Of a DNA stretch of 24,381 nucleotides, positions 1 through 6,004 are shown piece by piece (position 1 is the first letter of the stretch; each line of letters opens with the position of its first letter). A program made the translations under genes and the position numbers. Origin of the DNA: a virus; the IMG/VR virus record IMGVR_UViG_3300034106_002161, positions 1 through 24,381 of that record, one strand, 5' to 3'. The notes beneath the pieces were generated by a model that was not told the origin of the DNA, made no database searches, and saw only the letters and a list, made by a program, of their open reading frames with translations.

Positions 1-925
1 CACGGGCGTCCCCTCCTGCTAGCTGCTTCAAGCGGTTGAACTTAGCCACCGACGATGCCCACAAGTCATCCGCGCACTGCACTACGTCAGCCACGTCTGG
101 CGGCAACTCATCGGGGTTGTCCATAGCAAGCAGGTTCGCCCGCACGGTTTTGTCAATACTAAACTTCTTCTCGCCGTCTTTATAGACGGTCATCAACTTC
201 TTGGCCTCAGGCCCGACGCGCTCCAGCACCCACTCGCGCATCTTGGGACTGCGAACGGTCGTAATCTCGCCCTGCGTCACCTCGGCGACCAGCCGTTCAA
301 TGTCCTGCAATTCAGCTTCCGCGTGACGGATCGCCGCCTCGCAAAGCGGTACATCAACGCCGACACCACGGTCGTTAATGCGCTCGTTGACGTGGTAATC
401 GGCTAGCTCGGTGTCCGACAGGTCGCGCATGGCCTTGCTGATTTCGCGCATGGCGCGCACGTCCTGCTCGCAGTAGGCCACCATCTCGGCGAGCAGGTCA
501 GGGTCGTTGTTGAACGTCCCGTCAGCGCGGGGGATGGACAACTGCCGGATAAGCTGCGCGCCTCGGTAGTCCTTCTTCATCTTGGATGACAGGGCGCGGC
601 CGATGTCCTCAAGGCTACCAGGCAGGCAGTTGGCCCGCGCCTGTGCAGATGTACAGTAAAACTGCTCTAGCGCAAACGGCATGTCAAGCACATGCCAGAA
701 GATAAGCCGCTCAAACGCGGCGTTATGCGCGCGGATTGGCCCCATCCAGCGCGCCACGCGCTCAGGGAACGGGTACTTGGGCAGCCATGTCTCAACCTCG
801 CCATCGTCAAAGGCGTAGGACATACAAAGCACCTCGGTGCTCGGGTGCTTGGCGTAGTTGTACGCGCCCGCTGCCGGTAGGTCGCAGCGGCTGCGGGTCT
901 CGAAATCTAACCAAAGAGTTGCCAT
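1..925 (-). CDS. Family A DNA polymerase, N-terminal part (runs off left edge)
   Basis: The N-terminal 308 residues of a phage-type DNA polymerase I, which replicates the phage genome. The visible part is the 3'-5' proofreading exonuclease domain. Exo I is LWLDFETRS with D7 and E9, exo II is AHNAAFE at residues 66-72, and exo III is YCEQD with Y151 and D155. It is followed by NDRGVGVD, a motif typical of the linker into the polymerase domain, which lies outside the window. The frame is open to position 1 with no stop. The ATG at 925 must be the start because exo I begins 6 codons later. No Shine-Dalgarno is visible; instead a GC-rich hairpin and a T-rich run sit directly upstream. It is the last visible gene of the leftward early operon. 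The family call is secure; the catalytic polymerase motifs cannot be seen here. Confidence 0.93.
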   Translation of the reverse strand, partial: MATLWLDFETRSRCDLPAAGAYNYAKHPSTEVLCMSYAFDDGEVETWLPKYPFPERVARWMGPIRAHNAAFERLIFWHVLDMPFALEQFYCTSAQARANCLPGSLEDIGRALSSKMKKDYRGAQLIRQLSIPRADGTFNNDPDLLAEMVAYCEQDVRAMREISKAMRDLSDTELADYHVNERINDRGVGVDVPLCEAAIRHAEAELQDIERLVAEVTQGEITTVRSPKMREWVLERVGPEAKKLMTVYKDGEKKFSIDKTVRANLLAMDNPDELPPDVADVVQCADDLWASSVAKFNRLKQLAGGDAR

Positions 926-933
926 AGAAAAGT

Positions 934-954
934 CGGGGGCCGAGGGCGCCCCCG
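934..954 (-). terminator. Hairpin with T-rich tail just upstream of the DNA polymerase start
   Basis: On the minus strand a perfect 7-bp stem (CGGGGGC / GCCCCCG, 7-nt loop) is followed by ACTTTTCT and then directly by the polymerase ATG. This is the shape of an intrinsic terminator. Its position in the leader of the polymerase, where a Shine-Dalgarno is expected, suggests partial termination that lowers polymerase expression relative to the two upstream genes. The stem is short, so full termination is not certain. Confidence 0.5.
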
Positions 955-960
955 TCTCCG

Positions 961-1608
961 TCACGCAGCGCGACGCCGGCGGGTCGCAGCGGCTGGCGGC
1001 GGAGTGTCATCCCCACCGTCCGGCTCGTTAGCAACTTCGCCTTCCATGGACACCCACTCGACGATCTCAAAGACCGGCGTGAAGATGCGGCCATAGCTCT
1101 TGTGCTGGTAGTGCTCCTTCTTCAGATGCACGACCGGCACCGGCTTGCTCTGGTCACGCTCGACCTGCGCGGCAATGGCTGCTGCCAAAGCCTGCACGGC
1201 ACGCTTGCCGCCCACCGACGTGGTGCTGTAGCGGGCCTCAAGGCCCACATCCTCACCCGAGATGCACTTCAAGCTCATGCCGACCTGCGTCTCCCAGCCC
1301 TTCTTGCTCTGCGGCGGTGCCGGGTCGAGCTCAGGCAGCGGCTGTGACACCGACACCATCTTCTCGCCCAAGACCTCGCCGTCGCCCCAGGCAATGAAGC
1401 CGTGGACGAACGAGAAAGGATTGATTGCCCACTTGCTATCGCCCTCGGCCTCGGTTTGGTCCGCGCCGAAAACCCAGTGGCCGGTCTTGTCCATCTTGAG
1501 GATGGCCGTACCCGCAGGGCCGACATCCACTTCGATGCTGCGAAGGGCGGTGGACAGGGAAGAAACCGCAGGCAATCCTGCTTTTGCAAACGCTGTGATA
1601 TTAGACAT
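961..1608 (-). CDS. Unassigned 215-aa protein of the replication operon
   Basis: I do not recognise a named family. The protein is mixed alpha/beta with several aromatic-rich beta-like stretches (GHWVFGAD, WAINPFSFVHGF, YGRIFTPVFEIVEWV). It has an Ala-rich helix near residues 137-150 and ends in an acidic, Pro/Ala-rich and finally Arg-rich tail (ATRRRRAA). The start ATG at 1608 is preceded by a good AAGGAG Shine-Dalgarno at 7-nt spacing. It sits between the DUF2800-type nuclease (11-bp gap upstream) and the DNA polymerase (35-bp gap downstream). Phages often encode a single-stranded-DNA-binding or recombination partner in this place, so such a role is possible, but that is inference from context only. 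A hairpin after its stop may make it more abundant than the polymerase. Confidence 0.85.
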   Translation of the reverse strand: MSNITAFAKAGLPAVSSLSTALRSIEVDVGPAGTAILKMDKTGHWVFGADQTEAEGDSKWAINPFSFVHGFIAWGDGEVLGEKMVSVSQPLPELDPAPPQSKKGWETQVGMSLKCISGEDVGLEARYSTTSVGGKRAVQALAAAIAAQVERDQSKPVPVVHLKKEHYQHKSYGRIFTPVFEIVEWVSMEGEVANEPDGGDDTPPPAAATRRRRAA

Positions 1609-1619
1609 TACTCTACTCC

Positions 1620-2744
1620 TTACACTAGTTTAGAAAGGGCCGCAGTCAACTGAGACCCGATTTGCAACACGGCGGGCCGGGGATCGCTCTCCGGTGCCAT
1701 CGTGTTACCGCTTGAGACCGAGATGACCTGATTGTCCGGCAGGCCGAGCTTCAGCTTTTTAAGCTTCTTCTCGGCTTGTGCCGGCGAAATCAATGTCGTC
1801 TCAGTCACTTCCGTAATCGGCAAGAGCGCCGCAAGCGCCGCCTTTGCCGAGTCCTCATCGCGCCACTGCCGCGTGGCACGCTTGGCGACGAGCTTATAGC
1901 CCGGCACCGAATTACCTGACTCTAGCACCTGCATTGCAAGTGCGCGCAAGTCGCCAATCCAATCTTCAAGCACTGCCGCACGCTCCAGCATCTGCCCAAG
2001 CTGCGCGGCGTCCAGCTCCTTAATCTGCGTCTGCGTGGCGCGATCGACTGCGCCTGTCATCTGCGGGCAGATGGGCTTGGCGGCGCACCAACGGCAGTGC
2101 TCGCCAATCTTGAGCGCCGCGTCGGGGCGTTCCGCCTGCTTGACCGCATGCACCAACTCGCGCTCAAACAGCCGCACGCGGTCAAACGATGTAACCCACC
2201 GCTTTACCTGCGGCGGCTGGACAATGATGCACTCAATCTCTTTAACGCCCTTGAATACCCAATCCAGCGCCGGCGTGCGTAGCGCCGCAGCCGTATAAAA
2301 TAGAAGTTGAGGGTTTTCCTCCACTTCGACGGCCACGCCATCACCGAATTTCCAATCCAATATAATAGCGCGATCGCCAATCCGACCGATAAGATCACAA
2401 GAGCCAAACACACCCGGCAAAAGATTACCGAAACTGACGGTTTGTTCGACTGCGAACTCAAGTTGCGCGTTTGGGTCGATTTCATTGATTGCGTCCAAGG
2501 CTGGGCGAACCTTCTCATCAACCAGGTCGCCGGTAAGTTTGTGGCCGTTGTACTCCATGTCGAGCACGTGGCGCAGCTCCTTGTCGGAGCCCAGAAGCTC
2601 GGCCATGACGTTGTGCAGCAGCGTGCCTTCGTCAGCGTACTTGCTGCTTGGTTTCGGGGGAACTTTTTGGCAGAGCGCAACGCTGCCGGGGCAGTTAATC
2701 ACGCGCTTGGCGGTGGACCCGCCGACTATGTTGCTATGACTCAT
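1620..2744 (-). CDS. DUF2800-type PD-(D/E)XK nuclease, Cas4/RecB-like, probable Fe-S protein
   Basis: A 374-aa RecB/Cas4-like nuclease expected to cut or resect DNA during replication or recombination. The core motifs are in order: EGTLLH (H44), D118 in GSCDLIG, D131-W-K133 (the D-x-K pair), and a Q-xxx-Y motif at Q147 to Y151. One cysteine near the N-terminus (C18 in NCPGS) and three after the core (C218, C221, C227 in CRWCAAKPIC) match the 4Fe-4S arrangement of Cas4 and AddB nucleases. The family is widespread in phages next to DNA polymerase genes. The ATG at 2744 has AAGGAG 8 nt upstream. It is the first gene of the leftward operon, just downstream of the divergent control region. Assignment to the nuclease fold is strong; the substrate is not known. 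Confidence 0.9.
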   Translation of the reverse strand: MSHSNIVGGSTAKRVINCPGSVALCQKVPPKPSSKYADEGTLLHNVMAELLGSDKELRHVLDMEYNGHKLTGDLVDEKVRPALDAINEIDPNAQLEFAVEQTVSFGNLLPGVFGSCDLIGRIGDRAIILDWKFGDGVAVEVEENPQLLFYTAAALRTPALDWVFKGVKEIECIIVQPPQVKRWVTSFDRVRLFERELVHAVKQAERPDAALKIGEHCRWCAAKPICPQMTGAVDRATQTQIKELDAAQLGQMLERAAVLEDWIGDLRALAMQVLESGNSVPGYKLVAKRATRQWRDEDSAKAALAALLPITEVTETTLISPAQAEKKLKKLKLGLPDNQVISVSSGNTMAPESDPRPAVLQIGSQLTAALSKLV

Positions 2745-2773
2745 CGAGGACTCTCCTTTAGTGTGTTTGCGTA

Positions 2774-2802
2774 AGCCTAAATCGTACGATTTGGCTTGTC
2801 AA
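2774..2802 (-). promoter_or_regulatory. Leftward early promoter (sigma70-like)
   Basis: On the minus strand there is a perfect -35 TTGACA (2797-2802), a 17-bp spacer and TAGGCT as -10 (2774-2779), pointing at the DUF2800-polymerase operon. The -35 is consensus; the -10 is weak (3 of 6). The spacer contains most of a 14-bp palindrome, as expected for a repressor-controlled promoter. Confidence 0.55.
2779..2792. promoter_or_regulatory. 14-bp perfect palindrome, candidate operator
   Basis: AAATCGTACGATTT reads the same on both strands. It lies in the spacer of the leftward promoter and touches the -35 of the rightward promoter, so one bound dimer could control both. An 11-bp part (TAAATCGTACG) recurs in the promoter of the scaffold gene at 19456-19466. 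The protein that binds it is not identified in this window. Confidence 0.5.
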
Positions 2803-2819
2803 GCGTTCTGTTACATAAT
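2791..2819 (+). promoter_or_regulatory. Rightward early promoter (sigma70-like)
   Basis: TTGGCT (-35, 2791-2796, 4 of 6), a 17-bp spacer, then CATAAT (-10, 2814-2819, 5 of 6), pointing at the VRR-NUC/helicase operon. Transcription would begin near 2826, only about 5 nt before the first start codon, so the message may be leaderless or nearly so. Confidence 0.5.
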
Positions 2820-2830
2820 AGTATGGAGGC

Positions 2831-3109
2831 ATGAAAGAAGCAGACATCGAACAGCGGTTGGATTGGGCGGTGCAGCGCGCCGGGGGCAAGACCTGGAAGT
2901 TTGTCAGTCCTGCCAATCGCGGCGTATCGGATCGCATCGTTTGTCTGCCAAACGGCGATACTTGGTTCGTGGAACTGAAGCGCCCCGGCGGTAAGCGCAC
3001 GGCGTTGCAGGAGCGGTTTGCTAAAGAGATGGTAGGGCTGCGGCAGAAGTACGCTTTGCTGTCAAGCGCGGAGGAAGTCGATGCTTGGGTTACGTCCATA
3101 TCAGGCTGA
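2831..3109 (+). CDS. VRR-NUC domain nuclease
   Basis: A 92-aa stand-alone VRR-NUC protein, a small PD-(D/E)XK nuclease family found in phages and as a domain of FAN1-like repair nucleases; it probably cuts branched or flap DNA. The whole protein is the domain: SPANRGVSDRIV with D34, then WFVELK with E48 and K50, then Q60 in ALQERF. The start at 2831 fits the usual N-terminus (MKEADIEQRL). A GGAGG lies only 1 nt upstream of this ATG, too close for a normal ribosome site, and the predicted transcript start is at about 2826. The 3' end overlaps the helicase gene by 29 bp, so the two are translationally linked and probably cooperate. Confidence 0.92.
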   Translation: MKEADIEQRLDWAVQRAGGKTWKFVSPANRGVSDRIVCLPNGDTWFVELKRPGGKRTALQERFAKEMVGLRQKYALLSSAEEVDAWVTSISG

Positions 3110-4418
3110 CGCCGCCGACTTCCTCTACGCCAACGACCGCGCGATGGTGTTGGCGCCCGTAGGCGCTGGCAAGACGGCGCTCACCCTTACGGCCATGCGC
3201 GACGCGCTGCGCGATGGCGTGGTCAAGCGTTGGCTAGTCGTGGCACCGCTGCGTGTGGCGCAGCATGTGTGGCCGGTTGAGGCACCCAAATGGACGCCCG
3301 ATCTCACCCTATCTGTTGCCGTAGGCTCGCCCGCGTGGCGGACTAAAGCACTGGCGTCGGACGCCCGCGTGGTGGTCATCAACTACGACAATTTGCAGTG
3401 GTTAGCCAAGCAGAAGCTTGACTTTGACGGCGTGGTGTTTGATGAATTGACCCGACTGAAGAATCCGTCAGGGATTCGCTTTAAGGCGATTCTGAAGGCA
3501 TTAGAGCCGATTAAAGTTCGCTGGGGGCTGACGGGCAGCTTCACGTCAAACGGCCTTGAGGACGTGTTTGGGCAATGCAAAATCATCAACCAAAGCCTAC
3601 TTGGACGCAGCAAAGGCGCTTTTCTGCAACAGTATTTTATTTGTCTCAACCGAGAATATGGCGAGTGGACGCCCGCTACCGGCGCGTTGCCGCAGGTTAT
3701 GGCGCGGATCAAGCCCGCGACCTATGTGCTAGAGCCTGGCGAGTACAAAGACAAACTGCCTCCGCTGCACACCGTGACGCTGCGTTGCGAGTTACTTGAC
3801 CGCGAGCCCTACGAGAAGATGAAACGGGACTTCATGGTGGAGTTTCCCGACGTTAGAGCCATTGCCACTAACGCTGCCGCCGTCACGGCCAAGCTACAGC
3901 AGATGTCTTCGGGGTTTGTCTATGACACGACCCGCACGGCATCAGACCGCCCCGGCAAGTTTGACGTAACGCAGAAGACGACGTGGTTTTCAGACCACAA
4001 GTTAGAGTTGTTGGAAGACTTGCTCGACGAAAACCAACACGCCAATACGATAATTGTTTACAATTACCAAGCCGAGCTAGAAGTGCTCAAGCGTTGGTAT
4101 CCGCAAGCGCGGACGATTGACGAGCCGGGCGTGATTGACGCCTGGAACCGGGGTGAGGTTGAGCTGCTATTGATCCACCCGAAGTCGGCGGGTCACGGCC
4201 TGAACCTTCAGCACGGCGGCTGCCGGATGGTGTTTATGTCGCTGCCGTGGTCGCTTGAGGAATACGAGCAGACAATCGGGCGGCTGCACCGTAGCGGCCA
4301 GCGGCACGATGTGTGGGTCTATGTCCTGCAAACGGGCAAGACGATTGACGAGAAGATTTGGGCGGCGTTGCATGACAAGCGCGCCATGTCGGACGTAGCA
4401 ATGTGGGAGCTAAAATGA
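3081..4418 (+). CDS. SNF2-like superfamily 2 helicase
   Basis: A 445-aa ATP-dependent DNA translocase/helicase of the SNF2 type common in phage replication modules. Visible motifs are a Q-like motif (LRPYQADAADFL), Walker A APVGAGKTAL (25-34), motif Ia VVAPLRV, motif II VVFDELTRLKNP (DELT, 121-124, in place of DEAH), motif III TGSFTSNG (151-158) and motif VI QTIGRLHRSGQ (397-407). The SNF2-style GR.HR.GQ motif VI and the absence of extra domains indicate a minimal two-lobe motor. ATG 3081 has GGAGGAAG 3-10 nt upstream. It overlaps the VRR-NUC gene before it by 29 bp and the 65-aa gene after it by 4 bp (ATGA). Together with the nuclease it may process replication forks or recombination intermediates. 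Confidence 0.93.
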   Translation: MLGLRPYQADAADFLYANDRAMVLAPVGAGKTALTLTAMRDALRDGVVKRWLVVAPLRVAQHVWPVEAPKWTPDLTLSVAVGSPAWRTKALASDARVVVINYDNLQWLAKQKLDFDGVVFDELTRLKNPSGIRFKAILKALEPIKVRWGLTGSFTSNGLEDVFGQCKIINQSLLGRSKGAFLQQYFICLNREYGEWTPATGALPQVMARIKPATYVLEPGEYKDKLPPLHTVTLRCELLDREPYEKMKRDFMVEFPDVRAIATNAAAVTAKLQQMSSGFVYDTTRTASDRPGKFDVTQKTTWFSDHKLELLEDLLDENQHANTIIVYNYQAELEVLKRWYPQARTIDEPGVIDAWNRGEVELLLIHPKSAGHGLNLQHGGCRMVFMSLPWSLEEYEQTIGRLHRSGQRHDVWVYVLQTGKTIDEKIWAALHDKRAMSDVAMWELK

Positions 4419-4612
4419 ACTGGCGCGAACTGAACGCACAACTGAACCAAATGACCGAAACTGAGGTCAAAGGCCTCCTCGACGTGGAGCTGGTTGACCG
4501 CCAGCGCGTCACGTTTGTCGAGCGGCTGCACCAGCGTTATTGCACCCTGCGCGCGACGCGAGAGCGGGCTGAGATGATGGCTCTACTAGCCCCGCCCGCG
4601 CAGGTAGCGTAA
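4415..4612 (+). CDS. Small 65-aa phage protein, last gene of rightward operon
   Basis: An all-alpha, charged 65-aa protein starting MNWRELNAQLNQMTETEV. Similar short proteins often follow the helicase in phage genomes, but I know no function for them. An upstream in-frame GTG at 4403 exists, but the ATG at 4415 is preferred. It overlaps the helicase stop (ATGA) and has GGGAG 5 nt upstream. Its last 27 bp overlap the 3' end of the convergent metallophosphoesterase gene on the other strand. Confidence 0.8.
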   Translation: MNWRELNAQLNQMTETEVKGLLDVELVDRQRVTFVERLHQRYCTLRATRERAEMMALLAPPAQVA

Positions 4613-5644
4613 GTATTCCGCGCCCTCCTCGGGCGCCCACCAGACCTTTACCATGTCGGGATGGTCTGGCGACAGGCTTGGGTTAATCGTTACGAGCGCA
4701 CAGGGGCTGAAGGCGTTATCGCGGAAGCCCCGTTCCTTGGCGTAGCGATCGTAAACCTTGTAGCTGGCGACCTTCATCGTGTGCATGGCGATGCCCGTAA
4801 TCGGGTCTTTAAGCACCGAATAAGCCGATTCGTGCTTGTGCCCGGCGACGTAGATGTGGTCGCGGGTGCCTAGAATTGCAGCCTTCATCGGCCCGTGCGC
4901 TGGGTTCCAGATTGACGAGCCGGTGTGGTCATGCCGGCTGTTGACGCGTACCTCGGCCCCGTTCGGGAAGCGTAGCGCGATGCGCGCCTCGCTTGACTTG
5001 TAAAGCGCGTCCTGCTGTTTAGCAATCCAACGCATCGGATCGCCCGCGCCTGACCACAAGTCGTGGTTGCCGCCAAGTATCCAGAGCCAGTTGCATCGGC
5101 CTACAAACCACTCGGCAAGACGCCAAGCCTGCGCCGCTGACGTACCCTGCTCGCCGTAAAGCTTGGCCAAGCGGCCTACCCAGTTGTTCGTGGTGTCGCC
5201 TACGTTGACGGCGAACAGCCCGTCGGTATCGGAGACAAGTTGCGTGTGCCGCTCTAGCGCGTCGATGTCGGTGCCGTCGTCATCAACGTGCGGGTCGCCA
5301 AAGAACAGGATGCCTATGGCGCCAGGTATCTTGATTCGTACGGGGATGAGCTTACTGGCTTCTTCGTGGTCACGCTTATGCGCAAACTGGCGCTTGCGGT
5401 GTTCAATAAGCTGCTCAATCGGCACGTCGTCCATCGGCAGCGGGGTAAACTCAAAGTCTTTCTCAGGCAGCGTAGCCTTGTTGTACGTTGAGTCGGGAAC
5501 CTCAAACCCCTTGGCTTTAAGCCCGTCGATTCGGGCCATGATGGACCGAGTGTTAAGATTCAACAATCGCGCCGCTTCGGCTCTAACTCCGTTAGCTTCG
5601 CGCAGTGCTTTCATTAGTTGATCGTCGGATACTTTACGAGCCAT
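4586..5644 (-). CDS. Calcineurin-like metallophosphoesterase with N-terminal Fis-type helix-turn-helix
   Basis: A 352-aa two-part protein. Residues 5-45 form a Fis/NtrC-type helix-turn-helix (DQLMKALREANGVRAEAARLL, then NLNTRSIMARI). Residues 108 onward are a metallophosphoesterase: GDPH (116-119), GD-TTNN (149-154), GNHD (192-195), RHDH (237-240) and GHKH (268-271), a complete two-metal site. A linker of about 55 residues joins them. Such phosphoesterases occur in many phages; substrates (nucleotide, RNA, DNA or protein phosphate) are not known. It is the last gene of the late minus-strand block, 3 bp after the metallopeptidase. Its end overlaps the convergent early operon by 27 bp. The start ATG 5644 is fixed by the helix-turn-helix beginning at once. 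Confidence 0.9.
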   Translation of the reverse strand: MARKVSDDQLMKALREANGVRAEAARLLNLNTRSIMARIDGLKAKGFEVPDSTYNKATLPEKDFEFTPLPMDDVPIEQLIEHRKRQFAHKRDHEEASKLIPVRIKIPGAIGILFFGDPHVDDDGTDIDALERHTQLVSDTDGLFAVNVGDTTNNWVGRLAKLYGEQGTSAAQAWRLAEWFVGRCNWLWILGGNHDLWSGAGDPMRWIAKQQDALYKSSEARIALRFPNGAEVRVNSRHDHTGSSIWNPAHGPMKAAILGTRDHIYVAGHKHESAYSVLKDPITGIAMHTMKVASYKVYDRYAKERGFRDNAFSPCALVTINPSLSPDHPDMVKVWWAPEEGAEYLRYLRGRG

Positions 5645-5647
5645 CGT

Positions 5648-6004
5648 TTACTCCATCGTAGTAAGCATTTGTTGCAGTAAATGCCCGAGGCGATCCACCA
5701 GTTGCTCTTGGCGCGACAAGTCATCGTGCCCGGCGACATCAAGCAACGCATGGACGGCTTCGTGCGCCCAAACCTGCTGACGATTCGTGCCTTTACAAGA
5801 GCTTAGAATATGAATCTCATACTTGTCAGGAAGCCACATTCCAACACAATTTTTGCCGTGCCGCCACTTTGAAGGCGGAATAACTTTTACTTTGATTGTG
5901 TGACCGGCAAGTTGGAATTGCCGGGGAATACCGTCGCCACGTGTTATGGCGTTGGTTGCGCCCACTTTTGCAGCGCACGCAGCTTCGCGTTTTGCGAATC
6001 GCAT
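5648..6004 (-). CDS. HExxH metallopeptidase-like protein
   Basis: A 118-aa protein with a zinc-protease signature HEAVH (H81, E82, H85), followed by a helix with E100 in SRQEQLVDRL, the likely third ligand. This resembles the small phage HExxH proteins related to the ImmA/IrrE and SprT-like folds. No signal peptide is visible, so it probably acts in the cytoplasm, on an unknown protein. The annotated ATG at 6004 has no Shine-Dalgarno and overlaps the Rz gene by 61 bp. A GTG at residue 14 (5965) is another possible start, and homology to the family likely begins near residue 28, so the first residues are uncertain. It lies between the spanin genes and the metallophosphoesterase. Confidence 0.75.
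   Translation of the reverse strand: MRFAKREAACAAKVGATNAITRGDGIPRQFQLAGHTIKVKVIPPSKWRHGKNCVGMWLPDKYEIHILSSCKGTNRQQVWAHEAVHALLDVAGHDDLSRQEQLVDRLGHLLQQMLTTME

Noticed and set aside
3222-3231. Third copy of GTCAAGCGTT
   Set aside because: It lies within helicase codons, has no nearby copy of TAAATCGTACG and no promoter context, so it is probably chance.
4620-4636. GCGCCC/GGGCGC hairpin just after the stop of the 65-aa plus-strand gene
   Set aside because: The stem is only 6 bp, no T-run follows on the plus strand, and the bases are codons of the phosphoesterase. Not enough to call a terminator.
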